From contig JAKSLL010000029.1 of assembly GCA_024401215.1 (NCBI GenBank), positions 1 to 39,361 of the forward strand: a stretch of 39,361 nucleotides of DNA, given 5' to 3'. The DNA comes from Bacteroidaceae bacterium (GTDB lineage: Bacteria > Bacteroidota > Bacteroidia > Bacteroidales > Bacteroidaceae). Positions 1-9,600 of the stretch are shown in pieces. Position numbers and translations under genes: made by a program. The stretch's first letter is position 1; each line of letters begins with the position of its first letter. The notes beneath the pieces were generated by a model. It worked only from the letters and a program-made list of their open reading frames with translations, made no database searches and was not told the DNA's origin.

Positions 1-45
1 AAGACTGTCAAATACAATGGCAAGAAGCTTATTGTCAAGATGTAA
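1..45 (+). CDS. C-terminal end of an upstream gene (partial)
   Basis: The first 15 codons of the window are open in frame 1 and end in TAA at 43-45, giving a tail that ends in KKLIVKM. The start lies outside the window. The short basic/hydrophobic ending (GKKLIVKM) is similar in style to the last strand of type IX secretion sorting domains in Bacteroidota, but 14 residues cannot prove that. A terminator-like hairpin follows at 74-99, which supports a real gene end here. No function can be given. Confidence 0.55.
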   Translation, partial: KTVKYNGKKLIVKM

Positions 46-73
46 CAAACGATCATTTTGAATAAACAAAAGA

Positions 74-99
74 TTAGCCCGGCCAAAAGGTCGGGTTAA
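74..99 (+). terminator. Hairpin terminator after the upstream gene
   Basis: TTAGCCCGGCC (74-84), a 4-nt AAAA loop, then GGTCGGGTTAA (89-99) form an 11-bp stem with two G-T pairs. It lies 29 nt after the TAA stop. The T-run after it is short (TTTG), so this is a moderate intrinsic terminator at best. Confidence 0.6.
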
Positions 100-121
100 T
101 TTGTGCTCAAAAAGATACAAA

Positions 122-337
122 TATTTTGGGAACGATATACAATTTGACCCACACCTGCATTGTCATCTCGACGTAGGTTTTTTGCCGACGGGCAAAATGC
201 AGATCTCTACTTTTACTTTTGTACCGTAGTCAAAAGTCCCGTAGGCGAAAGTCCAACAAGGACTCACAATAGCAGGGATTCCTCGCTTTGCTCGAAATGA
301 CAAACTCTGGGTCAAATTGTATATCATCTCCAAAAAC
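122..337. repeat. MITE-like repeat with terminal inverted repeats
   Basis: GATATACAATTTGACCCA (134-151) is matched perfectly by its reverse complement at 308-325. With mismatches the pairing extends outward to about 122 and 337, so the right arm touches the stop codon of the methylase gene at 338. Inside, a TGTCATCTCGACG motif near the left arm (160-173) faces GCTCGAAATGACA near the right arm (about 289-302). These are an imperfect second pair of inverted motifs of the TGTCATTTCGAGC type that is widely dispersed in bacterial genomes. No ORF is present, so it would depend on a transposase elsewhere. It fills most of the 292-bp gap between the first two genes. Confidence 0.65.
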
Positions 338-1171
338 TTATTTGCTTCTTTGTCTTACGGCCTCATAAAGCAAAATGGCCGCACTCACGGAGACGTTTAA
401 CGAGTCAAGACGTCCAAGCATGGGGATGCGAATATGGGCATCTGCCGCTTCTCTCCATTGAGGTGTCAAACCGGTAGCTTCGGTCCCCATGACGATGGCC
501 GTAGGGATGTCCATGGGGGTGTCGTAATAGAGATGGGAATCTTGCAATTGTGCGGTAAGAATCTGAATGCCACGTTCTTTAAGATAGGTGATACATTCGG
601 CTGACGTGCAAGCAACACAAGGCACACTGAAGATAGCGCCGATGGAACTGCGGATTAGATTAGGATTGTGCAAATCGGTGAGTGGGTCACAGATGATAAC
701 GGCATCGGCACCACAGGCATCTGCACTACGCAAAATAGCCCCAAGATTGCCAGGTTTCTCAACACGTTCAAGTACCATGACGAGTGGCGAAGGACTCAAT
801 TGCAAGTCTTGAAGAGAGGTGCTTTTTTCAAAAACGGTAGCCACCATACCTTCCGTACCTTCACGATACGCTATTTTTCCGTATAGTTCGGGAGAAACCT
901 CAATGACCTGATGTGCACGTTGCAGCAGACGCTGAGGATCAACATCTGAATTGCTGCGATGGAGGACATCCGTATCGGTTGCGTTCATTATGGGAGAGCA
1001 ATAAAAGATACTCTCGATCTCGAATCCAGAGTCGATACAATGCATGATCTCGCGCTGTCCCTCAACAACGAAAACACCCTCTTTGCGGCGAACGCTTGAC
1101 TTCTGTTGCAGCTGCAAAAGCCGCTTGATACGCGGATTCTGTGCGCTGGATAAAATTTCGCTATTTACCAT
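338..1171 (-). CDS. TrmH/SpoU-family RNA 2'-O-methyltransferase
   Basis: 277 aa. It transfers a methyl group from SAM to a ribose 2'-OH of rRNA or tRNA in the cytoplasm; the exact target cannot be read from sequence. An N-terminal substrate-binding region (about 1-115, with the GVFVVEGQREI pattern) precedes the knotted SPOUT domain. Motif 1 is EKPGNLGAILRSADA (N142 and R148 are the expected key residues), motif 2 is MGTEATGL (228-235), and motif 3 is IPMLGRLDSLNVSVSAAI (249-266), which forms the trefoil knot. The length is normal for RlmB/TrmH relatives. The ATG at 1171 lies 9 bp downstream of the symporter stop, so the two are probably co-transcribed with this gene second. Family is certain, specific substrate is not. 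Confidence 0.93.
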   Translation of the reverse strand: MVNSEILSSAQNPRIKRLLQLQQKSSVRRKEGVFVVEGQREIMHCIDSGFEIESIFYCSPIMNATDTDVLHRSNSDVDPQRLLQRAHQVIEVSPELYGKIAYREGTEGMVATVFEKSTSLQDLQLSPSPLVMVLERVEKPGNLGAILRSADACGADAVIICDPLTDLHNPNLIRSSIGAIFSVPCVACTSAECITYLKERGIQILTAQLQDSHLYYDTPMDIPTAIVMGTEATGLTPQWREAADAHIRIPMLGRLDSLNVSVSAAILLYEAVRQRSK

Positions 1172-1180
1172 AGGTTTGAC

Positions 1181-2497
1181 TTAACTTTTCCATCGTTTTG
1201 TTTCTGTCCACACCACTCCACTCAACAACAAGAGGCTGACGAGGTTGGGTAACGCCATGAGTGCGTTCATCAGGTCGGAGAGGTTCCAGACAAGACTGAG
1301 TTCAAATACACTACCCAAGAAAATGGCGGCAATGTAAAGTAAACGATAAACAAGGATCATTCGATTGCCTCCCAAATATTCTACAGCACGTTCACCATAG
1401 TAACTCCAACCTAAGATGGTACTGAAAGCGAAAGTGATGATGCCGAATGTCAGTAATGGCGTGCCGATAAAGGGAATTTTGCTGAAGGCTGCTTTTGTAA
1501 GTGTTCCGCCATCGCTATATGAAATCTCGGGATAGGCAAGAATGCTGGAAATGATGACAAGTCCGGTGAGCAAACAAATGACAACGGTGTCCCAGAACGT
1601 AGCAGAACTTGACACAAGAGCCTGGTGTACAGGATTTTTGGTCTGAGCTGCTGCTGCAACAATGGGAGCACTACCCATACCACTTTCGTTGCTGAAAAGT
1701 CCACGAGCAATGCCATAACGAGCTGTAAGAATGATACTGCCTCCAACAAAACCACCACCGGCAGCCTCAGGATTGAAGGCACATTTGATAATTAAGGATA
1801 AGGCAGGAATTAGATAGTCGATATTAACAAAAAGAATATACAAGCAACCTATCACATAAAGTAAGGCCATGAAAGGCACAAAAGCTGTGCAGACACGTGC
1901 AATGCCTTTTACACCGAAAAGAATGACTAGTGCGGCAAGCATCGTAACGGAGAGGCCAATAATCCACTCAGGAATTGCCATTGTTTCATGGCAGAGGATG
2001 GTGATGGCATTGCTTTGCACCATGTTGCCAATGCCAAAAGATGCTATCGCAGTAAAGATGCAAAACAGAACCGCTAACCATTTCATTCCAAGTCCTTTCT
2101 GCAAAGCAAACATTGGACCTCCAATCATCTTTCCGTTGCGTGTCTTCACACGATACTTAACAGCAAGTAGTCCCTCTGCATACTTAGTTGCAATGCCCAG
2201 CACACCCGTTATCCAGCACCAAAAAACGGCCCCAGGTCCACCCAGTGCAACGGCTGTTGCAACACCGACAATGTTTCCTGTACCTATTGTTGCGGCAAGC
2301 GATGTGGCAAGCGCACCAAACTGGCTTACATCACCAGGAGCATCTTTGTCGCGCTTCACGCTGAGTCGAATGGCTTTGAAAATCTGCAACTGAGGGAAAC
2401 GTAAGCGAATTGTCAGGAAAAGGTGCGTTCCCAACAACATAATGATCATTGGCCACCCCCAAAGGAAATTACTTATTGCCTTTATTATCTCTTCCAT
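1181..2497 (-). CDS. Sodium:alanine/glycine symporter (AGCS family)
   Basis: 438 aa inner-membrane secondary transporter importing alanine or glycine with Na+. The start is taken at the ATG at 2497 (MEEIIKAISNF), which gives the usual AGCS N-terminus. A longer reading frame from 2632 would add 45 unrelated residues and run through the promoter described at 2526-2556. Family signatures include ATIGTGNIVGVATAVALGGPG and NESGMGSAPIVAAAAQT in its later half, plus about ten hydrophobic segments. The C-terminus ends in the basic ETKRWKS. It is transcribed first, with the SpoU methylase 9 bp behind it. Choice between alanine and glycine is not possible from sequence. Confidence 0.93.
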   Translation of the reverse strand: MEEIIKAISNFLWGWPMIIMLLGTHLFLTIRLRFPQLQIFKAIRLSVKRDKDAPGDVSQFGALATSLAATIGTGNIVGVATAVALGGPGAVFWCWITGVLGIATKYAEGLLAVKYRVKTRNGKMIGGPMFALQKGLGMKWLAVLFCIFTAIASFGIGNMVQSNAITILCHETMAIPEWIIGLSVTMLAALVILFGVKGIARVCTAFVPFMALLYVIGCLYILFVNIDYLIPALSLIIKCAFNPEAAGGGFVGGSIILTARYGIARGLFSNESGMGSAPIVAAAAQTKNPVHQALVSSSATFWDTVVICLLTGLVIISSILAYPEISYSDGGTLTKAAFSKIPFIGTPLLTFGIITFAFSTILGWSYYGERAVEYLGGNRMILVYRLLYIAAIFLGSVFELSLVWNLSDLMNALMALPNLVSLLLLSGVVWTETKRWKS

Positions 2498-2525
2498 ATT
2501 ACTATTTGTCAACAATAAACTGTGA

Positions 2526-2556
2526 CAAAGATAATGTAAAATAACGAATCTTCCAA
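2526..2556 (-). promoter_or_regulatory. Bacteroidota-type promoter of the symporter gene
   Basis: Read on the minus strand: TTGG (2556-2553), 19 nt, then TATCTTTG (2533-2526), matching -33 TTTG / -7 TAnnTTTG with one mismatch at -33. Transcription would begin near 2519, just upstream of the ATG at 2497, which supports the shorter start. Confidence 0.6.
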
Positions 2557-2594
2557 GTGAGTAGGAGAAAAGATAGACAAAAGCGAAGCACATG

Positions 2595-2626
2595 TTTGCA
2601 TAATTCGAAAACTGTTCGTAACTTTG
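2595..2626 (+). promoter_or_regulatory. Bacteroidota-type promoter of the pseudouridine synthase gene
   Basis: TTTG (2595-2598), 20 nt, then TAACTTTG (2619-2626) match the -33/-7 consensus exactly. It lies 50 bp before the ATG at 2677 and is arranged back to back with the symporter promoter. Confidence 0.7.
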
Positions 2627-2676
2627 CATCAAAAGAAATCACATAAATAAAATAAGGTAAACCATTCCTCAAAAAT

Positions 2677-3627
2677 ATGCGCAACCAAACAGGCGAGTCA
2701 TACGCAGCAAAGAAATACCGCGAATACACCGTTCGTGAAGCTTGTAACATTAGCGAATTTATTACAAAACAGATGTCAGGAATCAGCCGGAATAAACTGA
2801 AGGACATCCTGCACGGACATGGCGTTACTGTCGATAATCAACTTGTTACGCGCTATGACTTTCCACTTAAGCCTGGCATGCACGTGCGAATTACGAAGCA
2901 CCGCCGCTCAACAGAACTGCTTAACAAATGGGTTAAGATTATCTATGAAGATAAAGACATCATCGTCATAGAAAAGGCGGCTGGCATCCTCTCTATGGCA
3001 GCGTCTGCCAAGCAATTCTGCATTAAGACCGTTCTTGACGAATATTTCCAACGACGTCATTTTAAGTGTCACGCCCATTGCGTTCATCGCCTCGACCGAG
3101 ACACCAGCGGTCTCATGATGTATGCCAAGAGCATTGAAGCGGCCAAGATTATGCAGGAAGACTGGAAAGGCCGAGTCTTCGACCGCCGCTATTGTGCCGT
3201 TCTGGTTGGCAAGATGGAGAAGGATGGCGGAACTGTCCAGAGTTGGCTGACAGACAACAAAGCCTATGTCACCTACTCGTCACCCGTTGACAATGGAGGA
3301 AAACTTGCCATCACACATTTCCACACGCTGAATGCCCAGGAGAACTACTCACTCGTAGAGATGCGACTTGAGACGGGCCGCAAAAACCAAATTCGTGTTC
3401 ACATGCAAGACATAGGACATCCAGTTGTTGGCGATCCAAAATATGGCATTGAGGGACAATATGTCCCCAACCCACTCGGTCGCCTTTGCCTCCATGCTTA
3501 TCGTCTTTTCTTTTATCATCCTATCACCGGTGAAAGGTTGGAATTTGAGACTCCCATACCCACGGCATTCAAACAGATTGTTTCGGGCAAACCTGCAGAT
3601 GAAGACGGAATGTCCGAAGACATGTAA
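2677..3627 (+). CDS. RluA-family RNA pseudouridine synthase
   Basis: 316 aa. It isomerises specific uridines in 23S rRNA or tRNA to pseudouridine. An S4-like RNA-binding region is at about 20-75 (SRNKLKDILHGHGVTVDNQ). The catalytic domain follows, with the diagnostic HRLDRDTSG at 137-145; D140 is the expected nucleophile. Later conserved blocks are ETGRKNQIRVHM and GHPVVGDPKYG. Length fits the RluC/RluD type. The acidic tail (about 305-316) is unremarkable. The start agrees with a consensus promoter 50 bp upstream, and a strong terminator follows at 3671-3705, so it is monocistronic. Which RNA position it modifies is unknown. Confidence 0.94.
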   Translation: MRNQTGESYAAKKYREYTVREACNISEFITKQMSGISRNKLKDILHGHGVTVDNQLVTRYDFPLKPGMHVRITKHRRSTELLNKWVKIIYEDKDIIVIEKAAGILSMAASAKQFCIKTVLDEYFQRRHFKCHAHCVHRLDRDTSGLMMYAKSIEAAKIMQEDWKGRVFDRRYCAVLVGKMEKDGGTVQSWLTDNKAYVTYSSPVDNGGKLAITHFHTLNAQENYSLVEMRLETGRKNQIRVHMQDIGHPVVGDPKYGIEGQYVPNPLGRLCLHAYRLFFYHPITGERLEFETPIPTAFKQIVSGKPADEDGMSEDM

Positions 3628-3670
3628 AATATTTGAAACTTAACGAAGAATTACAAAGTCTGTGATTCGT

Positions 3671-3705
3671 AAGACCGAAACAAAATAAGTTTTCGGTCTT
3701 TTTTT
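3671..3705 (+). terminator. Rho-independent terminator
   Basis: AAGACCGAAA (3671-3680), a 10-nt loop, TTTCGGTCTT (3691-3700), then TTTTT: a perfect 10-bp stem with a T-tract, closing the pseudouridine synthase unit. Confidence 0.9.
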
Positions 3706-3735
3706 CTGCTAATAGAAAAATAATATGTATATTTG
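3705..3735 (+). promoter_or_regulatory. Promoter of fhs
   Basis: TCTG (3705-3708, one mismatch to TTTG), 19 nt, then TATATTTG (3728-3735), a perfect -7 match. The expected transcription start near 3742 lies after the first in-frame ATG (3725), so translation must begin at the later ATG at 3767. Confidence 0.6.
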
Positions 3736-3766
3736 CATGTTAAACGTATTAATTAGCAGAAATATC

Positions 3767-5434
3767 ATGAAATCAGACATTCAGATTGCAAGGGAAACTC
3801 CCTTGAAACCAATTACCGAAGTAGCTAATACTTTGGGGATTAAAGAAGATGATCTTCAACACTATGGCAAGTATATAGCAAAAGTTCCGGAAGCGCTCAT
3901 TGACGAAGAAAAGATCAAGCAGCATAAACTAATTCTTGTTACGGCCATTACACCAACCAAGGCAGGAATTGGCAAGACAACCGTCAGCATCGGACTGGCA
4001 TTAGGCCTTCAAAGTATCGGCAAAAACGCTGTCGTTGCCCTGCGTGAACCTTCCCTCGGTCCCTGCTTTGGCATGAAAGGCGGTGCAGCTGGTGGCGGTT
4101 ATGCACAGGTCTTGCCCATGGACAAGATTAACCTTCATTTCACAGGCGACTTCCATGCTATCACATCTGCTCACAACATGATTGCAGCCTTGCTGGACAA
4201 TTATATCTATCAGCATAAGGACGAAGGATTTGCCATGAAGGAGATTCTCTGGAAGCGAGTTCTTGATGTCAACGATCGCAATTTGCGTTACATTGTTACA
4301 GGACTGGGTGCAAAGACAAATGGCGTCACGATGGAGAGCGGATTCGACATCACACCAGCTTCTGAGATTATGGCTATTCTTTGTTTGGCACAGGATGCAG
4401 CAGACCTGCGTCGTCGCATCGAGAACATCCTCCTTGGAACGACCATCGATGGCAAACCATTTACTGTCAAGGATATGGGAGTTGCAGGTGCCATCTGCGT
4501 ACTCCTGCAAGATGCCCTACATCCCAATCTTGTTCAGACAACAGAGAATACGCCTGCTTTCGTCCACGGCGGTCCCTTTGCCAACATTGCTCATGGTTGC
4601 AACTCTGTATTGGCCACTCGTCTTGCTATGACCTACGGTGACTATGTAATTACGGAGGCAGGATTTGGTGCGGATCTTGGTGCACAGAAGTTCTATGACA
4701 TCAAGTGCCGAAAGAGTGGTTTGCAACCCGCCTTGACTGTCCTTGTTGCAACTACGCAAGGACTGAAGATGCATGGAGGAGTTCCTGTAGAGGCAATAAA
4801 AGAACCTAATCTCGAGGGCCTGCAAAAGGGATTGGCAAACCTGGATCGTCACATCCAGAATATACAGGGTTATGGACAGACCGTCGTAGTCTGCTTCAAC
4901 CGTTTTGCAACGGATACGGATGAGGAAATCGAACTCTGCCGTAAGCATTGCGAAGAGCAGGGAGTAGGTTTTGCTATCAACAATGCGTTCCTCGAGGGTG
5001 GTAAAGGTGCTGAACCATTGGCCAACCTGGTTGTCGAGACGATCGAGAAAAATCCAAGCAAACCACTCGTCCTCACCTACCCCAACGAAGCAACCGTGGA
5101 AGAGAAGGCCGCAGCTGTTTGTCAAAAGATTTATGGCGCAGATGGTGTCACCTTCTCTCCTGCTGCCAAGAAGATGGTACAACGTATCAACGAACTTGGA
5201 ATCAGCCACTTCCCCATCTGCATTGCCAAGACACAGTATTCCTTCTCTGCCGATCAAAAGGCATATGGCGTTCCAACCGGATTTACGATTAACGTACGTG
5301 ACATTGTCATCAATACAGGCGCAGAGATGCTCGTTCTCATTGCCGGAGACATCATGCGAATGCCTGGTCTGCCCAAGAGTCCACAGGCTGAGCGAATCGA
5401 TATCATTAACGGGGAGATTGAGGGACTGAGCTAA
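3767..5434 (+). CDS. fhs: Formate-tetrahydrofolate ligase
   Basis: 555 aa, the standard length of the family. It makes 10-formyl-THF from formate, THF and ATP in the cytoplasm, feeding purine synthesis and one-carbon metabolism. The ATP-binding loop is [11 protein letters not shown] at about 62-72. Other typical blocks are [26 protein letters not shown] and [15 protein letters not shown], with the C-terminal [16 protein letters not shown]. An in-frame ATG 42 nt upstream is rejected because it falls in the promoter (-7 box 3728-3735). The next gene begins 38 bp after the stop, so the two probably form an operon. Alternative identities are not credible. Confidence 0.97.
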   Translation: MKSDIQIARETPLKPITEVANTLGIKEDDLQHYGKYIAKVPEALIDEEKIKQHKLILVTAITPTKAGIGKTTVSIGLALGLQSIGKNAVVALREPSLGPCFGMKGGAAGGGYAQVLPMDKINLHFTGDFHAITSAHNMIAALLDNYIYQHKDEGFAMKEILWKRVLDVNDRNLRYIVTGLGAKTNGVTMESGFDITPASEIMAILCLAQDAADLRRRIENILLGTTIDGKPFTVKDMGVAGAICVLLQDALHPNLVQTTENTPAFVHGGPFANIAHGCNSVLATRLAMTYGDYVITEAGFGADLGAQKFYDIKCRKSGLQPALTVLVATTQGLKMHGGVPVEAIKEPNLEGLQKGLANLDRHIQNIQGYGQTVVVCFNRFATDTDEEIELCRKHCEEQGVGFAINNAFLEGGKGAEPLANLVVETIEKNPSKPLVLTYPNEATVEEKAAAVCQKIYGADGVTFSPAAKKMVQRINELGISHFPICIAKTQYSFSADQKAYGVPTGFTINVRDIVINTGAEMLVLIAGDIMRMPGLPKSPQAERIDIINGEIEGLS

Positions 5435-5472
5435 AGTAAAGACTGAACAGTAAAAATAATCAAGAAATATTC

Positions 5473-6429
5473 ATGAGGATTGTAATCGTTGACGGATACG
5501 CGTTGAATCCAGGAGATTTGAATTGGGAAACGATTCAAGGCATGGGCGAGACCATCATCTATGACCGTACAGAAGTAGGGGACATTGTTGAACGCTGTAA
5601 AGACGCAGACATTGTCTTGACCAACAAGGTGCCTTTTACCCGTGAGACGCTCTTGCAGTTGCCTTGCTTGAAGCTCATTTGTGTAACTGCCACGGGTTAC
5701 AACATCATAGATACCCAAGCCGCACGTGAGCAAGGTGTAGTCGTTACCAACATTCCAGCGTACAGTACACAGTCCGTTGCCCAGACGGTCATTGCCCTGT
5801 TGCTTTCCGTTACTAACCGTGTTGAGCATTATACGAATCAAATTACGGATGAAAAGCAATGGAGTCGAAATGCCGACTTCTGTTACTGGGACACTCAGCT
5901 CACCGAATTGGCAGACAAGCGAATGGGCATTTACGGTTTCGGACGTATTGGCAGACAAGTGTCCCTCATCGCACAGGCACTCGGCATGGAAGTAGTTGTT
6001 CACACGAGCAAGGCACAGGAAGAGTTGCCAGAAGGGATCACGAAACTGACAGGCGATATGTTTTGGGAAACCTGTGACGTTATTTCATTACATTGTCCCT
6101 TGACACCAGAAACAAACAACCTAGTCAACGAAGTAACCCTTCAAAAGATGAAACCCTCCTGCATTCTCATCAATACAGCACGCGGTCCCTTGGTTAATGA
6201 AGCAGCCATTGCAGAAGCCCTTTCACACAATAGTCTGAAAGCCTTTTGTGCTGACGTGTTGAGTGTAGAACCTGCATCTGAAAACAACCCTATTTTGCAG
6301 GCTCCAAATGTTTTCCTCACTCCGCATATTGCTTGGGCAACGCTTGAGGCACGCCAGAGACTGATGAACATCCTTATCGCCAATATCCGTGCATTCATCG
6401 ATGGTTCTCCAATAAATGTTGTAAATTAA
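5473..6429 (+). CDS. D-2-hydroxyacid dehydrogenase (glycerate dehydrogenase-like)
   Basis: 318 aa NAD(H)-dependent oxidoreductase of the D-isomer-specific 2-hydroxyacid dehydrogenase family. The Rossmann signature is GFGRIG at 155-160. The catalytic set is R237 (in NTARGPLVNE), E266 (DVLSVEP) and H285 (LTPHIAWAT). Overall layout resembles hydroxypyruvate reductase/glycerate dehydrogenase. Being 38 bp behind fhs, it may take part in serine/glycine and one-carbon metabolism (hydroxypyruvate/glycerate), but that is inference from position. Substrate could equally be another 2-ketoacid. A strong terminator follows at 6492-6521. Confidence 0.9.
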   Translation: MRIVIVDGYALNPGDLNWETIQGMGETIIYDRTEVGDIVERCKDADIVLTNKVPFTRETLLQLPCLKLICVTATGYNIIDTQAAREQGVVVTNIPAYSTQSVAQTVIALLLSVTNRVEHYTNQITDEKQWSRNADFCYWDTQLTELADKRMGIYGFGRIGRQVSLIAQALGMEVVVHTSKAQEELPEGITKLTGDMFWETCDVISLHCPLTPETNNLVNEVTLQKMKPSCILINTARGPLVNEAAIAEALSHNSLKAFCADVLSVEPASENNPILQAPNVFLTPHIAWATLEARQRLMNILIANIRAFIDGSPINVVN

Positions 6430-6491
6430 AAAGGTGAACATGGACTTGTTTCTAAACAAGACAAAGAAAGCATAGAAGTCATAGAAATCGT

Positions 6492-6521
6492 AAAAAGCGG
6501 AACGAAATCGTTCCGCTTTTT
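6492..6521. terminator. Bidirectional terminator between convergent genes
   Basis: AAAAAGCGGAACGA (6492-6505), 2-nt loop, TCGTTCCGCTTTTT (6508-6521): a perfect 14-bp stem whose ends give a T-tract on either strand. It sits between the dehydrogenase (stop 6429, plus) and the carbamoyl-phosphate synthase gene (stop 6632, minus) and can serve both. Confidence 0.88.
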
Positions 6522-6631
6522 CTTATCTGGATATCTTTTGATTTGGATACTATTTGGTTTACTGCTCGCAGGATTTTGGCAAACAGAACCTTTCTCCTTT
6601 AGTTATTAAGAACAACTAAACAAACAAGGAA

Positions 6632-9600
6632 TTACTTGTACTCTTGCCAGCTGCGAATTGCCAAATCATCCAGACTGATGGTGCAGAAAGCGCGAATAAA
6701 GGCTGCTGCCAGTCGTGAGTTCGTAATAAGAGGTACATTCAAATCCACGGCTGCACGACGAATCTTGTATCCATTCGTCAACTCGCCCACCGTTAGATCC
6801 TTCGGAATGTTTACGACCATATCAATCTTGTGGTCATGAAGGAGGTCAAGTGCCTGAGGCTTCATTTCAGGTTCGGATGGCCAATGAACAAGTGTGTTCT
6901 CAATGCCATTCTCCGACAAGAACTTACTTGTTCCACCCGTAGCATACAGCTCGTAACCATTGTCCTTCAGCATGCGAGCGGCATCCAGCATGGCAGTTTT
7001 CTCCTTTGTCGTTCCCGTACTAAGCAGGACGGTCTTCTTAGGAATGCTCAGACCAACCGATAACATCGACTTGAGAAGGGCACAGTTTACATCTTCACCT
7101 AAACATCCTACCTCTCCGGTAGAGCTCATATCTACACCCAAAACAGGGTCAGCCTTCTGCAAACGGTTGAAAGAGAACTGACTCGCCTTGATGCCAACGT
7201 AGTCGAAGTCGAAGAATGACTTGCTGGGCTTCTCTACAGGTAGGCCAAGCATAACACGCGTAGCCAACTCAATGAGGTTGATCTTAAGCACCTTGCTTAC
7301 AAAGGGGAATGAACGACTGGCGCGAAGGTTGCACTCGATTACCTTAATTTCATTATCGCGAGCAAGGTATTGAATATTGAAGGGGCCAGAAATGTTCAAC
7401 TCTCGGGCAATCTGGGTGGAAATCTTCTTGATGCGTCGAACAGTCTCAACATACAACTTCTGAGCGGGGAACTGAATAGTGGCGTCACCTGAGTGAACAC
7501 CTGCAAACTCGATGTGTTCGGAGATGGCGTATGCAATGATTTCGCCATTTCTGGCTACTGCATCCATTTCCACCTCCTTGGTATTCTGCATGAATTTGCT
7601 GATTACCACAGGATGCTTCTTGCTAACATTGGCAGCCAATGTCAGGAAGCGTTCCAGCTCTTCTTGATTTGAACATACATTCATGGCTGCACCACTTAAC
7701 ACGTAAGAAGGACGAACCAAAACGGGGAAGCCTACTCGATCGATAAAGGCATTTACATCCTCCATCGATGTCAAGGCACTCCACTCAGGCTGGTCAACTC
7801 CGATGCGGTCAAGCATGGCCGAGAATTTATCGCGATCTTCCGCGTTGTCAATGTACTTAGCCTGTGTTCCAAGGATGGTGACATTCTGTTCATCCAGTTT
7901 GACAGCCAAGTTGTTAGGAATCTGACCACCTGTACTTACGATAACTCCGCGAGGAATTTCCAGGTCGACGATGTCCATGACGCGCTCGAATGTCAATTCG
8001 TCAAAGTAGAGACGTTCGCACATGTCATAGTCCGTAGATACGGTCTCGGGGTTATAGTTAATCATGATGCTACGGTAACCTTCCTTGCGGATGGTATTGA
8101 GTGCCTGGACACCACACCAGTCAAACTCCACGCTGGAACCAATGCGATAGGCACCACTTCCCAGTACCACAATACTGCGCAGGTCATGCTCGAACTGAAT
8201 GTCGTGAGCAACGGCGCTATAAGTCAAGTAGAGATAATTAGTGTGTGCGGGATACTCAGCAGCAAGCGTATCAATCTGCTTTACGTAAGGTACGATAACC
8301 ATTTCCTTACGTTTGCTGCGTATCTGCAGCATAGCCTGCTCGATGTCCATCTCCTTCTCCATCTTGAGACCGCGCGCAATCTGGAAATCCGTGAATCCAT
8401 AGACCTTGGCTTCAAGCATTAAGGCAGGTGTGATTTCTGCAAATGACGTCTCGCGCAGGCGTGAATTAATATGGTAGATGTGGAGCAACTTCTCAAGGAA
8501 CCACTTGTCGATCTTTGTGAGTTCATGTATCTGATCGATGGTATAGTCTGCAAAGAAAGCCTTTTCTATGACAAATATACGCTTGTCTGTAGGAGCCTTC
8601 AGAGCGGCATCGATATCATCAATCTTCAGTTCCTTGTTTCCGACGAATCCGTGCATGCCCTGGCCAATCATACGCAGACCTTTCTGGATGCTCTCTTCGA
8701 AGGTACGTCCAATTGCCATAACCTCACCGACCGACTTCATGCTGCTGCCAAGCTCTCTGTCTACACCACGGAACTTACCAAGATCCCAGCGAGGAATCTT
8801 GCAGACAACATAGTCAAGTGCTGGTTCAAAGAAAGCAGATGTGGTTTTGGTTACAGAATTCTTCAAGTCAAAGAGACCATATCCCAATCCAAGTTTTGCT
8901 GCCACGAATGCCAATGGGTAACCCGTAGCCTTCGAAGCCAGAGCAGAAGAACGGCTCAGACGAGCATTCACCTCAATGACGCGGTAGTCTTCGCTGACTG
9001 GATCAAATGCGTACTGCACATTACACTCACCAACAATTCCAATATGACGAATAATGCGAATTGCCAAAGCGCGCAATTTGTGGTACTCGGCATTCGTGAG
9101 TGTCTGGCTGGGAGCAATAACGATACTTTCGCCCGTGTGAATACCCAGGGGGTCGAAATTCTCCATGTTACAAACCGTGATGCAGTTGTCGAAACGGTCG
9201 CGAACAACTTCATACTCGATTTCCTTCCAGCCCTTTAGGCTCTTCTCCACCAAAACCTGAGGAGAGAACGAGAAGGCTTTCTCTGCCAACTTGTTGAGTT
9301 CTTCTTCGTTATCGCAGAAACCACTGCCCAGTCCACCCAGGGCGTAAGCCGCACGCAGAATGACGGGATAGCCCAATTTGGCTGCTGCCTCACGTGCCTC
9401 TGCAATCGTCTCGCAAGCCTGGCTCTTAATTGTCTTTACTCCGATTTCGTCGAGTTTCTGTACAAACAGTTCGCGATCTTCCGTGTCGATGATAGCCTGA
9501 ACGGGTGTACCAAGAACTTGTACACCATACTTTTCCAGTACGCCAGATTCATAGAGTTTAACGCCGCAGTTCAGCGCCGTCTGACCACCAAACGAAAGGA

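Noticed and set aside
3725-3766. Upstream in-frame ATG for fhs
   Set aside because: It lies within the promoter -7 region, so it would not be transcribed; the ATG at 3767 gives the standard length.
4517-5257. Minus-strand frame of 246 codons within fhs
   Set aside because: Antisense to a highly conserved enzyme, composition-driven.
6439-6474. Eleven-codon ATG frame and small hairpin (CTTGTTT/AAACAAG) after the dehydrogenase
   Set aside because: Too short to support as a gene, and the hairpin has only a 2-nt loop.
8471-9238. Plus-strand frame of 255 codons inside carAB
   Set aside because: Antisense to the conserved CarB region, no promoter and no domain; a shadow frame.
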